A stretch of 64,000 bases of DNA from assembly GCA_019096065.1 (NCBI GenBank), contig JAGUCH010000004.1, positions 992,001-1,056,000 on the forward strand, written 5' to 3'. Of the stretch, positions 42,581 through 53,059 are shown in pieces. The notes beneath the pieces are model-generated. The model saw only the letters and a program-made list of their open reading frames with translations, searched no databases and was not told the DNA's origin. Position numbers and translations under genes: made by a program. Origin of the DNA: Paracyclopina nana. Lineage: Eukaryota > Arthropoda > Copepoda > Cyclopoida > Cyclopettidae. Each line of letters starts with the position of its first letter. Position 1 is the stretch's first letter.

Positions 42581-43751
42581 GTATGGCCACAATATTCACT
42601 AAATTAATTGAACTTTTGATCCTCTAATTTACACAAATCATTCTTGGCAAAGCAGATTTGATGAAGTTATCTGTCATTGTGAGAATTGTACAATTCTTAG
42701 GCCCAGTTCACCTAGTACAATGATAATATTGAAAATAAAAGGAAACATTGACATTTAATTATTAATGGGAAAAGTATATGTTCCAAGCAAAACGATAACT
42801 CAGAAAAAATTCTTAAAATGTTTGTGAAAGTACCTGATATCTACAAATATCTTCATAATATTGCCCCAAAATGACATGTCATTATACTGGGTGAATAAAG
42901 CCTCAAATTAATTCATAAGCTGTCGTAAAATAGTTTTTGTAAAGTTTTTTTATGCCTTGGGGATTACCAATAATTCACCATATTCTAGAAACATCAATAA
43001 TCATGTAGAAAAAAAGCACCCAATAAAGTTTGTGAATCACCTTATTGCTTTCAAAAGTGCAGTGTTTTTGGTTCCACAGAATACTGCTTTCGTGATAAAT
43101 TGTATTTAATCAGCTGCATATTTTCTTAGTCTAGCTCAGATCAAGAATTTATATCAATGCAATGTAAAACAGAAATGAGCCACACTTGTAACTCCTGGCT
43201 ACCAGTGAATCATCACATTGACTTGAGAGAAAATCTAACCTAGACTTTGTCAACCACCCCTCAACCTATATATTTTCTGAAAGCCTAGAAACCTAGAAGT
43301 TTAGGTTTTCTCTCAACTCAATGAGGCATGCTTCCCATTTCTTTATAACATAAAGGGCTACTTTCAAATATCTCCGTAGGCCCGCCCTCCGCTGTCCATT
43401 TATGGACGCCTTTACCTAGTTGCAAATTTAATTTTTTCCCCTGCTTTCTCGACGTTTTTCAAGCATTTATTAAGTAAAAAATAAAAATATCAAATTTTCG
43501 GGCGTTTCAAAATAGCCACTAACGGCTATGGCTATTCGGCCAAAATTTCTGTAGCCACACATGTGTCAAAAATAGCCACTGTGGCTATACACCTGGTCAC
43601 CCTGAGTCTGGCTACAACAGAATTTTGAATTTTCCCGCGCATCATTTGAATTTGTTGTTGTGCGTCAAAACCTTTGTCCCAATCAGCTGCTCACCCCAGC
43701 GAGCTTTTCATTATTGTGCACTGTGCAGCAAATCCAGCATTTTCTGACAAA

Positions 43752-44483
43752 ATGGCCATTTTGTACGCTGTGGTGTCGCACAAGAACGTGGTTTTAGCCA
43801 GACATGCCCTGATTGCTGGCAACTTTGCCGAAGTGACCGAACTGATCTTGAGCAAAATCGACGAAGTGAAGAACAAGAAGATGAGCTATGCCTCTGACTC
43901 ATACATGTACCACTACGTTTGCACCGCCAGCCATTTGACATTTCTCTGCATTGCCGATGACAGCTTCAAGCGATCCTCAGCGTTTGCATTTTTGGCCTCC
44001 ATCGAGGCCAAATTCACCACCCAATTCGGTGCCAGATCCGCCACCACTTCCATTCCTTTAGCCATGAATTCTGAATTTGCTCCCATCATGGCTGCAGAAA
44101 TGAAAAAGTTCAACCTCGTTGAGGACCAGAATGCCTTGATGCCAGCCTCGTCCTCCTCCGCTCCTGGAGCTGAGGCCTCCAGCTCTGAAGGCGTGGACAA
44201 AGTGCAAAAGGTTCGAAATGAGGTTGACAGGGTCAAGGACATCATGGTGGCCAACATTGAGACCCTCGTGGAGCGAGGAGAACGGCTGGAGCTTCTGGTG
44301 GACAAAACGGAGAACTTGTCTCAGCACTCTGTGTCGTTCAAGCAAACCAGCCGCAACTTGAGGAGAAGGATGTGGTGGCAAAATGCCAAGCTCATGGTCG
44401 GAGTGGGAGTTGCTGTCATTGTCGCTTTGTACATCATTGTCAGTATTTCCTGTGGCGGCCTGGCTTGGCCCAAATGCGTCTGA
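43752..44483 (+). CDS. VAMP7: R-SNARE VAMP7
   Basis: Longin-type vesicle SNARE for endolysosomal and exocytic fusion. Intronless, 243 aa. Longin domain from MAILYAVVSHKNVVLARHAL to about residue 120, including FLCIADDSFKRSSAFAFL. The R-SNARE motif follows: VRNEVDRVKDIMVANIETL then VERGERLELLVDKTENLSQH, with the zero-layer Arg in ERGERLE. The C-terminal anchor ends with GGLAWPKCV, close to the family end CGGFTWPSC. Compared with the human form there is an extra Ser/Ala-rich linker (PASSSSAPGAEASSS). ATG at 43752 is chosen because it starts the conserved MAIL; the frame is open upstream without ATG. A hAT insertion ends 147 bp upstream. Confidence 0.95.
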   Translation: MAILYAVVSHKNVVLARHALIAGNFAEVTELILSKIDEVKNKKMSYASDSYMYHYVCTASHLTFLCIADDSFKRSSAFAFLASIEAKFTTQFGARSATTSIPLAMNSEFAPIMAAEMKKFNLVEDQNALMPASSSSAPGAEASSSEGVDKVQKVRNEVDRVKDIMVANIETLVERGERLELLVDKTENLSQHSVSFKQTSRNLRRRMWWQNAKLMVGVGVAVIVALYIIVSISCGGLAWPKCV

Positions 44484-44553
44484 AGAATGTCATCTTAAAT
44501 ACACTGAAGTGCTTCTTATCCATCCATCATTATATTTTAATAGACAAGTTTTT

Positions 44554-44568
44554 CCCTCTCTCTTTTAG
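44554..44568 (+). promoter_or_regulatory. Strong 3' splice site directly before MIC13
   Basis: A pyrimidine run and AG (ttccctctctcttttag) end two bases before the MIC13 ATG. No donor or poly(A) signal is evident in the 87-nt VAMP7-MIC13 spacer. It would suit spliced-leader trans-splicing, or a 5' UTR intron starting within VAMP7 sequence. Confidence 0.55.
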
Positions 44569-44570
44569 CC

Positions 44571-44936
44571 ATGGGGTTCATTGTGAGCACTGTCAAATGG
44601 GGAGTCAAGTTGGGTGTCAGTGGTGGAGCTTTGTATGTGGCTCACCATCATAACCTTTTTGGGAGTGCCACGCAAGCCCAGCAAGGACTTGAATTGCTGC
44701 AGAAAAACTGCACAGAAATGGTCCCCAAGGAGGTAGCGGAAAAGGTGCCTGACGTCAATTTGCAAGAGCTGAAGGACATGATTCCTGCTGTAGAATTTAA
44801 TTTGGCTGCCTATGATGCCCGCAGTCTGTGGAACAGGGGTATTTTTGCCACCTTCGGAGCATTGGCAAATTCTCCAACCACTCTTAGGAACTATTCCGAC
44901 GAAGCAGTCAAGTACATTAGTGAGCAGATGAAGTAG
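44571..44936 (+). CDS. MIC13: MICOS complex subunit MIC13 (QIL1)
   Basis: Small inner-membrane protein of the MICOS cristae-junction complex. Single exon, 121 aa. A short N-terminus leads to a membrane segment VKLGVSGGALYVAHHH (family GGA-Y motif), then an amphipathic region, and the conserved SLWNRGIFATFGALANSP with a terminal YSDEAVKYI. Length and order match the human protein I recall. The stop of VAMP7 is 87 nt upstream on the same strand. AATAAA near 44977. Confidence 0.88.
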   Translation: MGFIVSTVKWGVKLGVSGGALYVAHHHNLFGSATQAQQGLELLQKNCTEMVPKEVAEKVPDVNLQELKDMIPAVEFNLAAYDARSLWNRGIFATFGALANSPTTLRNYSDEAVKYISEQMK

Positions 44937-45044
44937 TGATAAAAGTTGTTGAGATATTTCAAAAAGCAGATTGTGCAAATAAAGATCACAGAAAAAATTG
45001 ACTAGATCGTGGGATGAAAAGATCGTAGTAGGGTGATTTTTTTT

Positions 45045-45564
45045 TTACAGTCTTGAGTAAGGACTGGGAGATTGCACTCTTCTGAATGGCTTTCCAGTGA
45101 ACTTTGGCCACCATGACAGCATCGCGCTGAAGAATTGCATGGTTTGAATGAGCAACATAATCATGCCCAGGGCCGCATCCAGCCTCGTGACAAAGGTCTG
45201 CCAAAACGTAAAATAAGCCACAGAATACATGGAAGGCACGGTGAGAACCAAGATGCGGAACACAGCTGACATCTTCTTGTCAAAGTCAACGGGCTCGTGC
45301 TGCTGGCCTAAGAGCAGTCGCACACTCTCCACAACCACAAGGAAGGCCAAGATGAACATTTCGTTGATCATCGTTGCCACAGGAAACTTGGCACCTGACA
45401 TCTAAGCAAGAAGGACATTTCCAAAAGAGCTGTCACAAAAATGGCCAAAAAACGAGTACCTGGTAGCATTTGAAGAAAAGCAGGAAGAACTCCACACAGG
45501 CAAATAGGCCAAAGTAGAAAACATTGATGTACAGCAAGAGAGCGAAAGTGATGGCGTAGTCCAT
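45045..45564 (-). CDS. TMEM216/TMEM17-family ciliary transition-zone protein
   Basis: Four-helix membrane protein of the Transmemb_17 family, members of which belong to the tectonic-like complex at the ciliary transition zone. Exons 45564-45460 and 45401-45045 (58-nt intron) give 153 aa. TM segments: ITFALLLYINVFYFGLFAC, MINEMFILAFLVVVESVRLL, VLTVPSMYSVAYFTFWQTFV and LGMIMLLIQTMQFFSAML. The second contains the family signature E-x-x-R-L-x-x-G (VESVRLLLGQ). TMEM216-like is the best guess; TMEM80 or TMEM17 is possible. Convergent with MIC13, divergent from GIGYF. Confidence 0.8.
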
Positions 45565-46020
45565 TTTCCTTTGCAATCAGCAGGGCTGCTATAGTTATTT
45601 TTGGGCTAAAAATAATGCAGCTGCATCAGGCAGAGAAATCGAATCGAATAGCAAAGCCGAATTTTGTCATCACACCAGCTTTGTTTTGATCCTGCCGATT
45701 TGGCGTAATTTTCTTACGTCAATAATTGATTTGCATAAAGGTGTGAATTTCATGTGAAATCAGAACTAGCAATTTGTCCGTCAACGTGCAGCCTCAAAAG
45801 GTGTTGCTCAATAACAACAAAGCGCTCGAGTCAGCGCATCCAGAATTGTCCCGTTTTTAAACGCCAAAAGTGCTGCAATGAGGCTTTTTTGCGGCCGTAG
45901 CACGGATTTTGCTCACGGCAACGTCTGGACTTGAAGTTGGGTTTCAATTGGAAGAACTTGCGCACGTCGAGGAACTTGCAAAACTTTAGCCCAGCAGAAT
46001 CTTAACAAACAGAAAATATC
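45565..46020. promoter_or_regulatory. Divergent promoter region, TMEM216-like and GIGYF
   Basis: 456 bp between start codons; no coding potential or clear core element seen. Confidence 0.4.
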
Positions 46021-49000
46021 ATGGCGGAAACAGCAGCAGCAGCAGCGGCAGGCATCCATTTCGGGCCAGCATGGCTCCGGGATACGTTTGTTCAGCCACC
46101 CGCCCAGGGTGGCGGGGAACAGGCCAAGGCCTTGAATGTGATGGCCCCTGCCAAGCTGGCAGAGTTCCGATACGGAAGGGAGGAGATGTTGGCCTTGTTC
46201 GATCTGCCCCACAATTCAACATTGCCGACTCACCAAGAAAAAGTGGTCTACAACGCGGGGCTTTTGGCTGGTCAACCTCAGATTCCCCTGAACCTCATGG
46301 GGCCAATGTCGGAGGACGAGCAGAGGGCCTGGCAGAGGGGAGCGAACAGCGACACGAGTCTGCGGCTGTACAAGAAAGACGCGGGACCGAACATCCCGGG
46401 GGGCGGGCCTGGCATTGGCCGCGGGGGTGGCGGAGAACGGGGCCGAGGCCGGGGCCGAGGCTTCTTTGAGCGGCATCGAAATGACGAGGACGAGGGCGGC
46501 CCTAGGGACCAGGGATCTCGTCCTTTCTCCAGAGGTCGATTTTCTTGCCTATTTCCTTAACACTGCTCCTTATCAGTCTGCTTAAAATTCCAGGTGGATC
46601 CAGAGGCTTTGATAGGTCGTTGAGTGATCGGGGATCATGGTTTGACCGGTCGGGCGGGCAATTGGCTGCTGGCGAAGAGGCTCCTACAAATGGGAGCGTT
46701 TCGCCTCGGAAGAACTACAGGGCTCCCTTTGACGACTGGAGGAAGCCTGCGGTTGCACCTAACAATGCTGGACCTCCGACCTCTTCTGCCCCCTCGACCG
46801 CCAATGCCGAGGATGACAATGGCGAATCCGGCTGGCGAACGGGAGGCTCGTCTTCGGGCAGGCGGTGGAACGCTCCTCCTGGTACGGAGGGAAGAGGCGG
46901 CGGCTCAGGAGGTTGGCGGACCGTGCCCTTTGGAAACACGGAGAATCGGGAGCGAGAGTACCACAATGGCTCCAGCTCCCGTTGGCACACCGATGACAGC
47001 TTCAGCCGTCGAGGTGGAGGCTTTTCAGGCCGAGGAGGCTTCAATCGAACCCGATCGAGACAAGACTCGGATCTACCTGAATGGGCAAGCGAGGATGTCT
47101 CCGATGCCTCCAAAGCTTCGGGTGGCTTCGACTCCTCCGGCAAGTTCAGCAGTAGTTTGGGTGGTGGAAAGCAGCAGCAGCAGCAGCAGCATCAACCAAA
47201 GAGGGTGATAAGTCTGAATCGCGATACGAAAGAGGAGGAGGAGGCTATTGTGGCTGATGCGCCTGAAGTATTCGTGGACGAGGAGGTGGACGTCGATGAT
47301 TTGCCTCAAGGACTGCGCGAATCCATCAACCACAAAGAGCCACCTGTCATCATTGAAGAAGCCACCAAAGTCATTTCACCCGCTGCTGAAAACGAGGATA
47401 CGTCTCACCATCAGCAGATCGAGGCCATCGCTGATGACTTTGTGTCCAAGCTGATAGATGACGAGGACGAGGCTCCCGAGCTTGAGCAGCCTCGGCAGCA
47501 GCCTCCCTTGAAGCAGCAATCCGAGCGGTCACCGCCACAGATACCTTCAGTGCAACAAATTCAATGGTTTTATCTTGACCCTCAAGGTAACGAACAAGGA
47601 CCGTTTTGCTCCAGTGATATGCTTGAGTGGTTTGAGGCCGGATGCTACTTCCCTCCCGATCTCATGCTGCGGAGGTCGGCGATCGATCGGAGGTTCACTC
47701 CGCTCAACGAAATGTCCCGGTTGTACGGGCGAGTCCCATTTGTCCCCGGTCCAGCGCCTGGTCCCATCGGAGTGGACGATCGTCCCGGAGGAGCTGCAGT
47801 GTCTACCCCGCCCCCACCGCAACAAATGCCGCAGGCCACGCCCTCGCCACCCGTGGTGGTGAACAGTCAGGCGGCAATCATGCAGCAAATGGCCCAGCAG
47901 CATGCTTTGCTGCAGCAGCAAGTCCTGAGGCAACAGCAGCAGCAGCAACAGTTATTTGCCATTCATCAATCGCCGCTGTCTGATGTGGAGAAAGCGCAGT
48001 TGATTAGCAAGCTCATGCAGCTTTCCATTTTGCCACCCACATCCTCATCCTCACCGCCGCAGCCGCAGCCGGTGATGCCACCTAAGCCCTCCACATCGGC
48101 ATCAGATATATCCATGCTGTTGAAGCAGCATGATCAGCAGCATCAACACCCATTCGGGGGAGGGCCATTCGATATGCCCAAAATGGATATGCCTCCCTTG
48201 ATGACTTCTTCAGCAGAGAGCGGCTTGCAGCTATTGGGCACTGTGAAAGGGCCTGCCCCTGCGGAACCGACTCCACCATTTAACCCCATCGAGTCTTTGT
48301 TAAGCCAACTTCAGCAACAGCAGCAACAGCAGCAGCAGAGCCAGGAGCAGCAACAACAAGAGCGATCGGTTTCGCTCGAGTCGAATCCCACCAACAACCC
48401 ATCTCTGTATGGTGACAACACCTGTTCACCTTCCCCACCTCCCTTGCAGCATCAATCGCCCAAGGTGCCAAGGTCGATATGGGACACTCGCAAGGCCTCA
48501 CCGCCCTTGGAGCAGCCCAGGGTAGGCATCTTTTTCCCCCTTAGCTTGAATTGAGCTTTGTTGCACATTATGCATTTTCAGAGTGAAACCGGTGTTTGGG
48601 GTGAGGACAATCAGGGAGAAGCTCAAAACAGCTTCTATAACCACGTGCAGCAGCAACGAGAGCTTGGAAATCAACAATACCTAGACAACGAAGAGCATGA
48701 AGATACAAATGGCTTCGTGAAGCCAAAATCCAACGATAAAAAGGATAAGAAGGCGAAACGAGCCGAGGAGAAGAAACGGGCTCGCGAGCGAGAGGCCAAA
48801 AAGGCCCAAGCTGCAGCCTCAGATTATATACCAGGCATGGATGGCTCAGTTCGCCCATCAGAGGATCGGACACCCTTGCAAGATTTCGAGGTACTAAAAT
48901 CACACAATATTGTAAATCATTTCCTTTTTTTCCCAGCATTACGCTAAAAAGTCGTTCAAAGTTGAATACACCTATTTTGGGAATTTTTGCAAAAATGAAA

Positions 49001-50412
49001 AAAGAAACTTTAAAATCACCTAGACTACACAAAGAAAAAAGGTTTTATATAAAAAAGTTATAAAGATGAGAGCTGCAATTTTATGCTTATTGTGAAAATC
49101 TTTTACTTCATATTCATGGGTTTTTTTCTGCTGTAATATCAGTAGGTATGACAATAATCAAAAACTTATTGCAAAGCCATGTACTTTCCAGGAGACTGAG
49201 GCACCTCGTCAACCTGAGCAGCCTCAGCAGGTGCAGCATGCCCCACCCGCGTTCCAGCCAAAGTTGGCTCCGTGGGCAAAGGTGACGGAGAGCCAGCCTA
49301 CCAACCACGCCGAGTCCAATTTGAGCCTGGCTGAGATTCAAAAGATTGAGGAGGAGAGAGAAAGGGAGGCGAAAATTCGCCGTGAGCTGCAAGAAGCTGC
49401 TCTTGCTCAAGCAAGGCAAGAGGAAGAAGCTCGTCGTCAGCAGGTGGGAAAAAATTGGCATAAATTATTAGTTGGATAATCATCATGGATTTCATGCAGG
49501 CAATTGGATTGAATTGGGCTCACACTGTGAAGCACACAGATGGAGGGGCGCAAAAGTCCCTCGCAGAAATTCAAGCTGAGGAGCAGCGTCAAGAACGCGA
49601 ACGGGTTGAGCGTGAAAGGCGTGAGAAAAAAGCCAGGCAGAAAGAAATGAGTCTCTCTCAAGCCTCAGTGTGGGGAAGTGCGAGCACCAACTTAAGCTGG
49701 GCAAATAAAACTGCTCAACCAGCTCCAACTACCACGATTGCTTCTTCTGGCTTTTGGGACAACGAAGTGTCGCACCAACCAACAAAGGAGCAAAATCACC
49801 AGCAGCAGCAGCAGCAGCAACAGGCTCAGCAACAGCAGCAGAAAAAGAAGAAGAATGCTAAGGCCAAAGAGGAGAGCAAAGTTGCTGCCATTTTCAAGGA
49901 AAGCAAAGGAAAGCCCTCCAACGAGTTTGAAGAGTGGTGCATCAATGCCCTGGAAAAACTCAACCCACAAGTGGATATACCTACTTTCTTGAACTTTCTC
50001 AAGGACGTCGACTCGCCATTTGAGGCATGTATTTGAGTAACTTCTTTTTATTTTTCATTTCTTATGCTTACTTTTTCTGTAGGTGAACGACTACGTGAAA
50101 AGCTATATTGGCGATGGGAAAGGCCCAAAGAATTTTGCAAAGGAGTACGTCGAGAGACGTTCCCGTTGGAAGAATTCCTTGAAAGCCGCACGCAAAGCTG
50201 AAGACGACCTGCTCATGCCTGCTGTGGCCATCAATCCGAATGAGCCCGATGAGGGCGTGCCTGTCCTCGGTGGTGGAGGCAACGCCTCTGCGGGCAAGAA
50301 GAACAAGAAAAAGAGCAAGAGCAAATCCAAGCTGGACGCAAGCCACCTCTTGGGGTTCTCGGTCGCTGCTGCTGATCGGCCCAATGCTGGAGAGCTTGAT
50401 TTGCCTCAATAG
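46021..50412 (+). CDS. Gigyf: GIGYF-family translational repressor (GYF domain)
   Basis: Partner of 4EHP in mRNA repression and decay. Six exons: 46021-46534, 46594-48521, 48582-48890, 49192-49443, 49500-50024 and 50083-50412, in phase, 1285 aa. Near residue 50, RYGREEMLALF is the 4EHP-binding motif. An RGG/Gly-rich region follows. The GYF domain is at about 495-545: WFYLDPQGNEQGPF, MLEWFEAGCYFPPDLMLRR. Then come polyGln stretches, a charged coiled coil (IEEEREREAKIRRELQEAAL), and the conserved C-terminal FEEWCINALEKLNPQVDIPT with SPFEVNDYVKSYIGD. The fifth intron starts GC, not GT (50025). AATAAA near 50512. Confidence 0.92.
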
Positions 50413-51732
50413 ATTGCAAAATGAAAATTGATTGAACAAGCTGAAGTGCCAACTAAATGAAGAAGAAGGTTGTTGCTTAACCTGAGTCCTCGTGTCATCA
50501 ATATTATATGAAATAAAGCACTAGAGGACGTCTTTACTTCTTTATAGTTATTGCATAGCTATTGTTGGGGGCGAACGCGCGAAGCATGTGAGCCCCCTCA
50601 TCTCTACCACGAATGGCCACAGATAGAATTTTTAAGGCTAGAGCAGTTAAGAGGAAGTAACACGCCTGAAAAGAAGAGCATATATGGAAGTTAAACTAGC
50701 CTACAGTACACAAAGTAGTGCTTACACCTTTTTCTGATCACTTTTCAGACCACTTTATCTGACCACTTTTTTACCACTTTTTCGACAACTTTTCATACCA
50801 CTTTTTCTGAACACTTTTTCGACCACTTTCTGTGACACTTTTCTGATCACTTTCTCTCACACTTTTTCGGACCACTTTCCTGACCACTTTTTTCATTTTC
50901 TCTGACCTCTTTATTCACTTTGGAATTTTGCCGTCAAACTAAGCTTGATTACGGGTTTCTATGAAAGCTGTCAATACTTAAATGACAACTTATTGCTTCT
51001 TATTTTAATTTTTAATTTGCCAAGTGCGTTCGCCCCCAATCAGTCCACAATGTGGACGTGTACATCTAGTCAAATCTACCTCGAATGGCCACTGATGGAA
51101 TTTTTAAGGCCAAAGCAGTTGAGAGCAAGTAGGATGCTTGAGAAGAAGAGCATGCATTGAAATAAAGCCCATAGCACACGCAGTGGCCCTGACACCTTTT
51201 CATGAACTTTTTCTTATCACTTTTCTGAACACTTTTTGTGACCACTTTTCAGACCACTTTCTCTGACCAATTTCAGCTAACTACTTTCTCTTATCACTTG
51301 TTTTGGACACTTTTTAGACCACTTTTAAGCAAATTTGTCACCTCTTTTCAGACCATTTTACGTATCCCTTTTCTGGCCACATATTCAGACCTTTTTTCTC
51401 CAACCACTCTACCAGCTAGTTTTCAGTGACTAATCATACAGTCCACTATTTTCTGACATTTTCATACAACCAGTTTTAATTATAGGCTGTATTGAAAATA
51501 CATGTATGTTCTACAAATAATTAAAACGTACATCTCCTGGATGAAACTACCTTTTCTGGTAGCAGTTGCTTCCGCAATCAAGTTTCCATCCAGTGAATTA
51601 GCTTGATTTGGGGTTCCTATTATTACTTCATCTGCTTTTCTTTGTAAAATGCATATTTCTTGATTCCATTTTTTTTCATTTATTCAACTCGTTCGCCCCC
51701 ATCTGTCCACAATATGGACGAGTACATCTGGC
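50413..51732. repeat. Repeat field: duplicated block and ccacttttt minisatellite
   Basis: Two diverged copies of a block, about 50570-50725 and 51027-51195. Shared parts include ttcgcccccA, cgaatggccac.gat.gaa, tttttaaggc and gaaaagaagagcat. Each is followed by a degenerate ccactttttctga array (50730-50925; 51197-51420). A third copy of the block start (ttcgccccca.ctgtccacaa.atggac) is at 51689-51727. No genes seen. Confidence 0.7.
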
Positions 51733-53037
51733 TTATAATAGTCTGATGCCAACACTTTTCAATGCATTCACAGCCCACGTGGGGTAGTTGCCATCAGGGA
51801 AATTGCTACGGACAAACTGTTTGACAAACTCGGGAAACTTGTCAGCTTTGATGGAGTCTCGAAGATTGCTCATGAGACGAAGCTGGAAATTGACATTATG
51901 CACAGAGAGCAAATGGCACGCTGATGACTCTTTGGCCACAAATAGCTTGTGGATATGGGCGCGTGACACAGTTTTGCACGTGGAGCATGGACAGTCCTCC
52001 TCGATGGGTCCAAAGTCAGTTTTGTACGTTTTTTGCTTCATGTTCAGTGATCCGGGATGCCTCATCACCAGAGCACTACCGAACCTGGCTGTTCGAGTGG
52101 GGAACACACAATCGTACATGTCAACACCCAGAGCTGAGCAGACAACCAGGTCCAACGCAAATCCTACACCCATTAGGTATCGAGGCTTGTCTTTGGGTAG
52201 GGTTTCAGTAGAGGCTGCCACCATACGCCAGAATTGGTCTTTCTCCTCCCCACCACTCAGACCTCCGATGGCAAAACCAGGTGTGTTCCGCTTGGACAGC
52301 TCCACTGCACATTCCCTCCTTTTGTTCTCATCCAGACCACCTTGAACAATGGGGAACAGATTTTGCTTGTCAGTCCTCTTGTGTGCTTCAATGCACCTGT
52401 CCAGCCACCTGACAGTTCTGTGTCGAGCCTCTTCGAATCTCTCCGGATCAGTGTGTGTGGCGTCAACAACATCATCTAACTGCATAATAATATCTGCTCC
52501 AATGGCAGCCTAAAATTCAGATTAATTGATGTTTAAAACTGTGATGCTTTCCAATTATTGCCTGGATTTTCATGGAGTGCTCAGGTGTGAGCATGCACTC
52601 AGAGTCATCGTAAGGTGATCTGAATTTCACACCTTCCTCGGTGATTTCAGCCAATTTCAGCAAGCTGACCATTTGGAATCCACCAGAATCCGTGAGCAGA
52701 GCTCGTTTCCAGTTCATAAAGTTGTGGAGACCACCCACCGCCTCCAGTGTCTCGATGCCAGGCCGATTTCCAAGGTGGTAGGTGTTTGACAGCATTATGC
52801 GACAATCAGGTTTCATGTTCTCTAGCTGCTCAGTCAAAATTCCCTTCAATGTTCCCTATTGAAGTTTGAATATTGAATTGACGAGCGCCTTAAAACGAGG
52901 TAATTATTCACCTGAGTGCCAACTGGCATGAAAACAGGGGTATCTACAATTGCATGAGGCAGCTCCATGACTGCACACCTTGCCCGACTGGTTGAGCATT
53001 CAGCCAGCACAGTGAACTTCAAGGCTGAAGGAGGCAT
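51733..53037 (-). CDS. QTRT1: Queuine tRNA-ribosyltransferase catalytic subunit 1
   Basis: TGT enzyme that swaps guanine-34 for queuine in GUN-anticodon tRNAs. Exons 53037-52912, 52855-52562 and 52509-51733 give 398 aa. Landmarks: [73 protein letters not shown], and [10 protein letters not shown] containing the nucleophile Asp. The Zn site is CPCSTCK...H. The second intron is GC-AG. The start ATG is preceded immediately by a pyrimidine-rich TCTTCTTTCTTCCACAG, and the TTC4 stop lies 22 nt upstream on the same strand, so expression probably depends on TTC4 transcription. Confidence 0.95.
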
Positions 53038-53054
53038 CTGTGGAAGAAAGAAGA
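53038..53054 (-). promoter_or_regulatory. 3' splice site in the TTC4-QTRT1 spacer
   Basis: TCTTCTTTCTTCCACAG fills most of the 22-nt spacer and abuts the QTRT1 ATG. There is no room for a promoter. It fits an operon resolved by trans-splicing, or alternative splicing from a TTC4 exon. Confidence 0.65.
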
Positions 53055-53059
53055 GGTTA

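Larger units (their letters stand above)
38987..43604. mobile_element. hAT-type non-autonomous DNA transposon, 4.6 kb
   Basis: Starts CAGGGTGACCAG and ends CTGGTCACCCTG, a perfect 12-bp terminal inverted repeat with the hAT-style CAGGG start. It is flanked by a perfect 8-bp duplication AGTCTGGC (38979-38986 and 43605-43612), diagnostic of hAT. The subterminal regions of both ends contain many atagccac / gtggctat motifs. No transposase ORF inside. The interior is filled with repeat families: hairpins, tRNA-like heads, gactgactt-type and cttggatcaac-type degenerate repeats. Confidence 0.92.
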
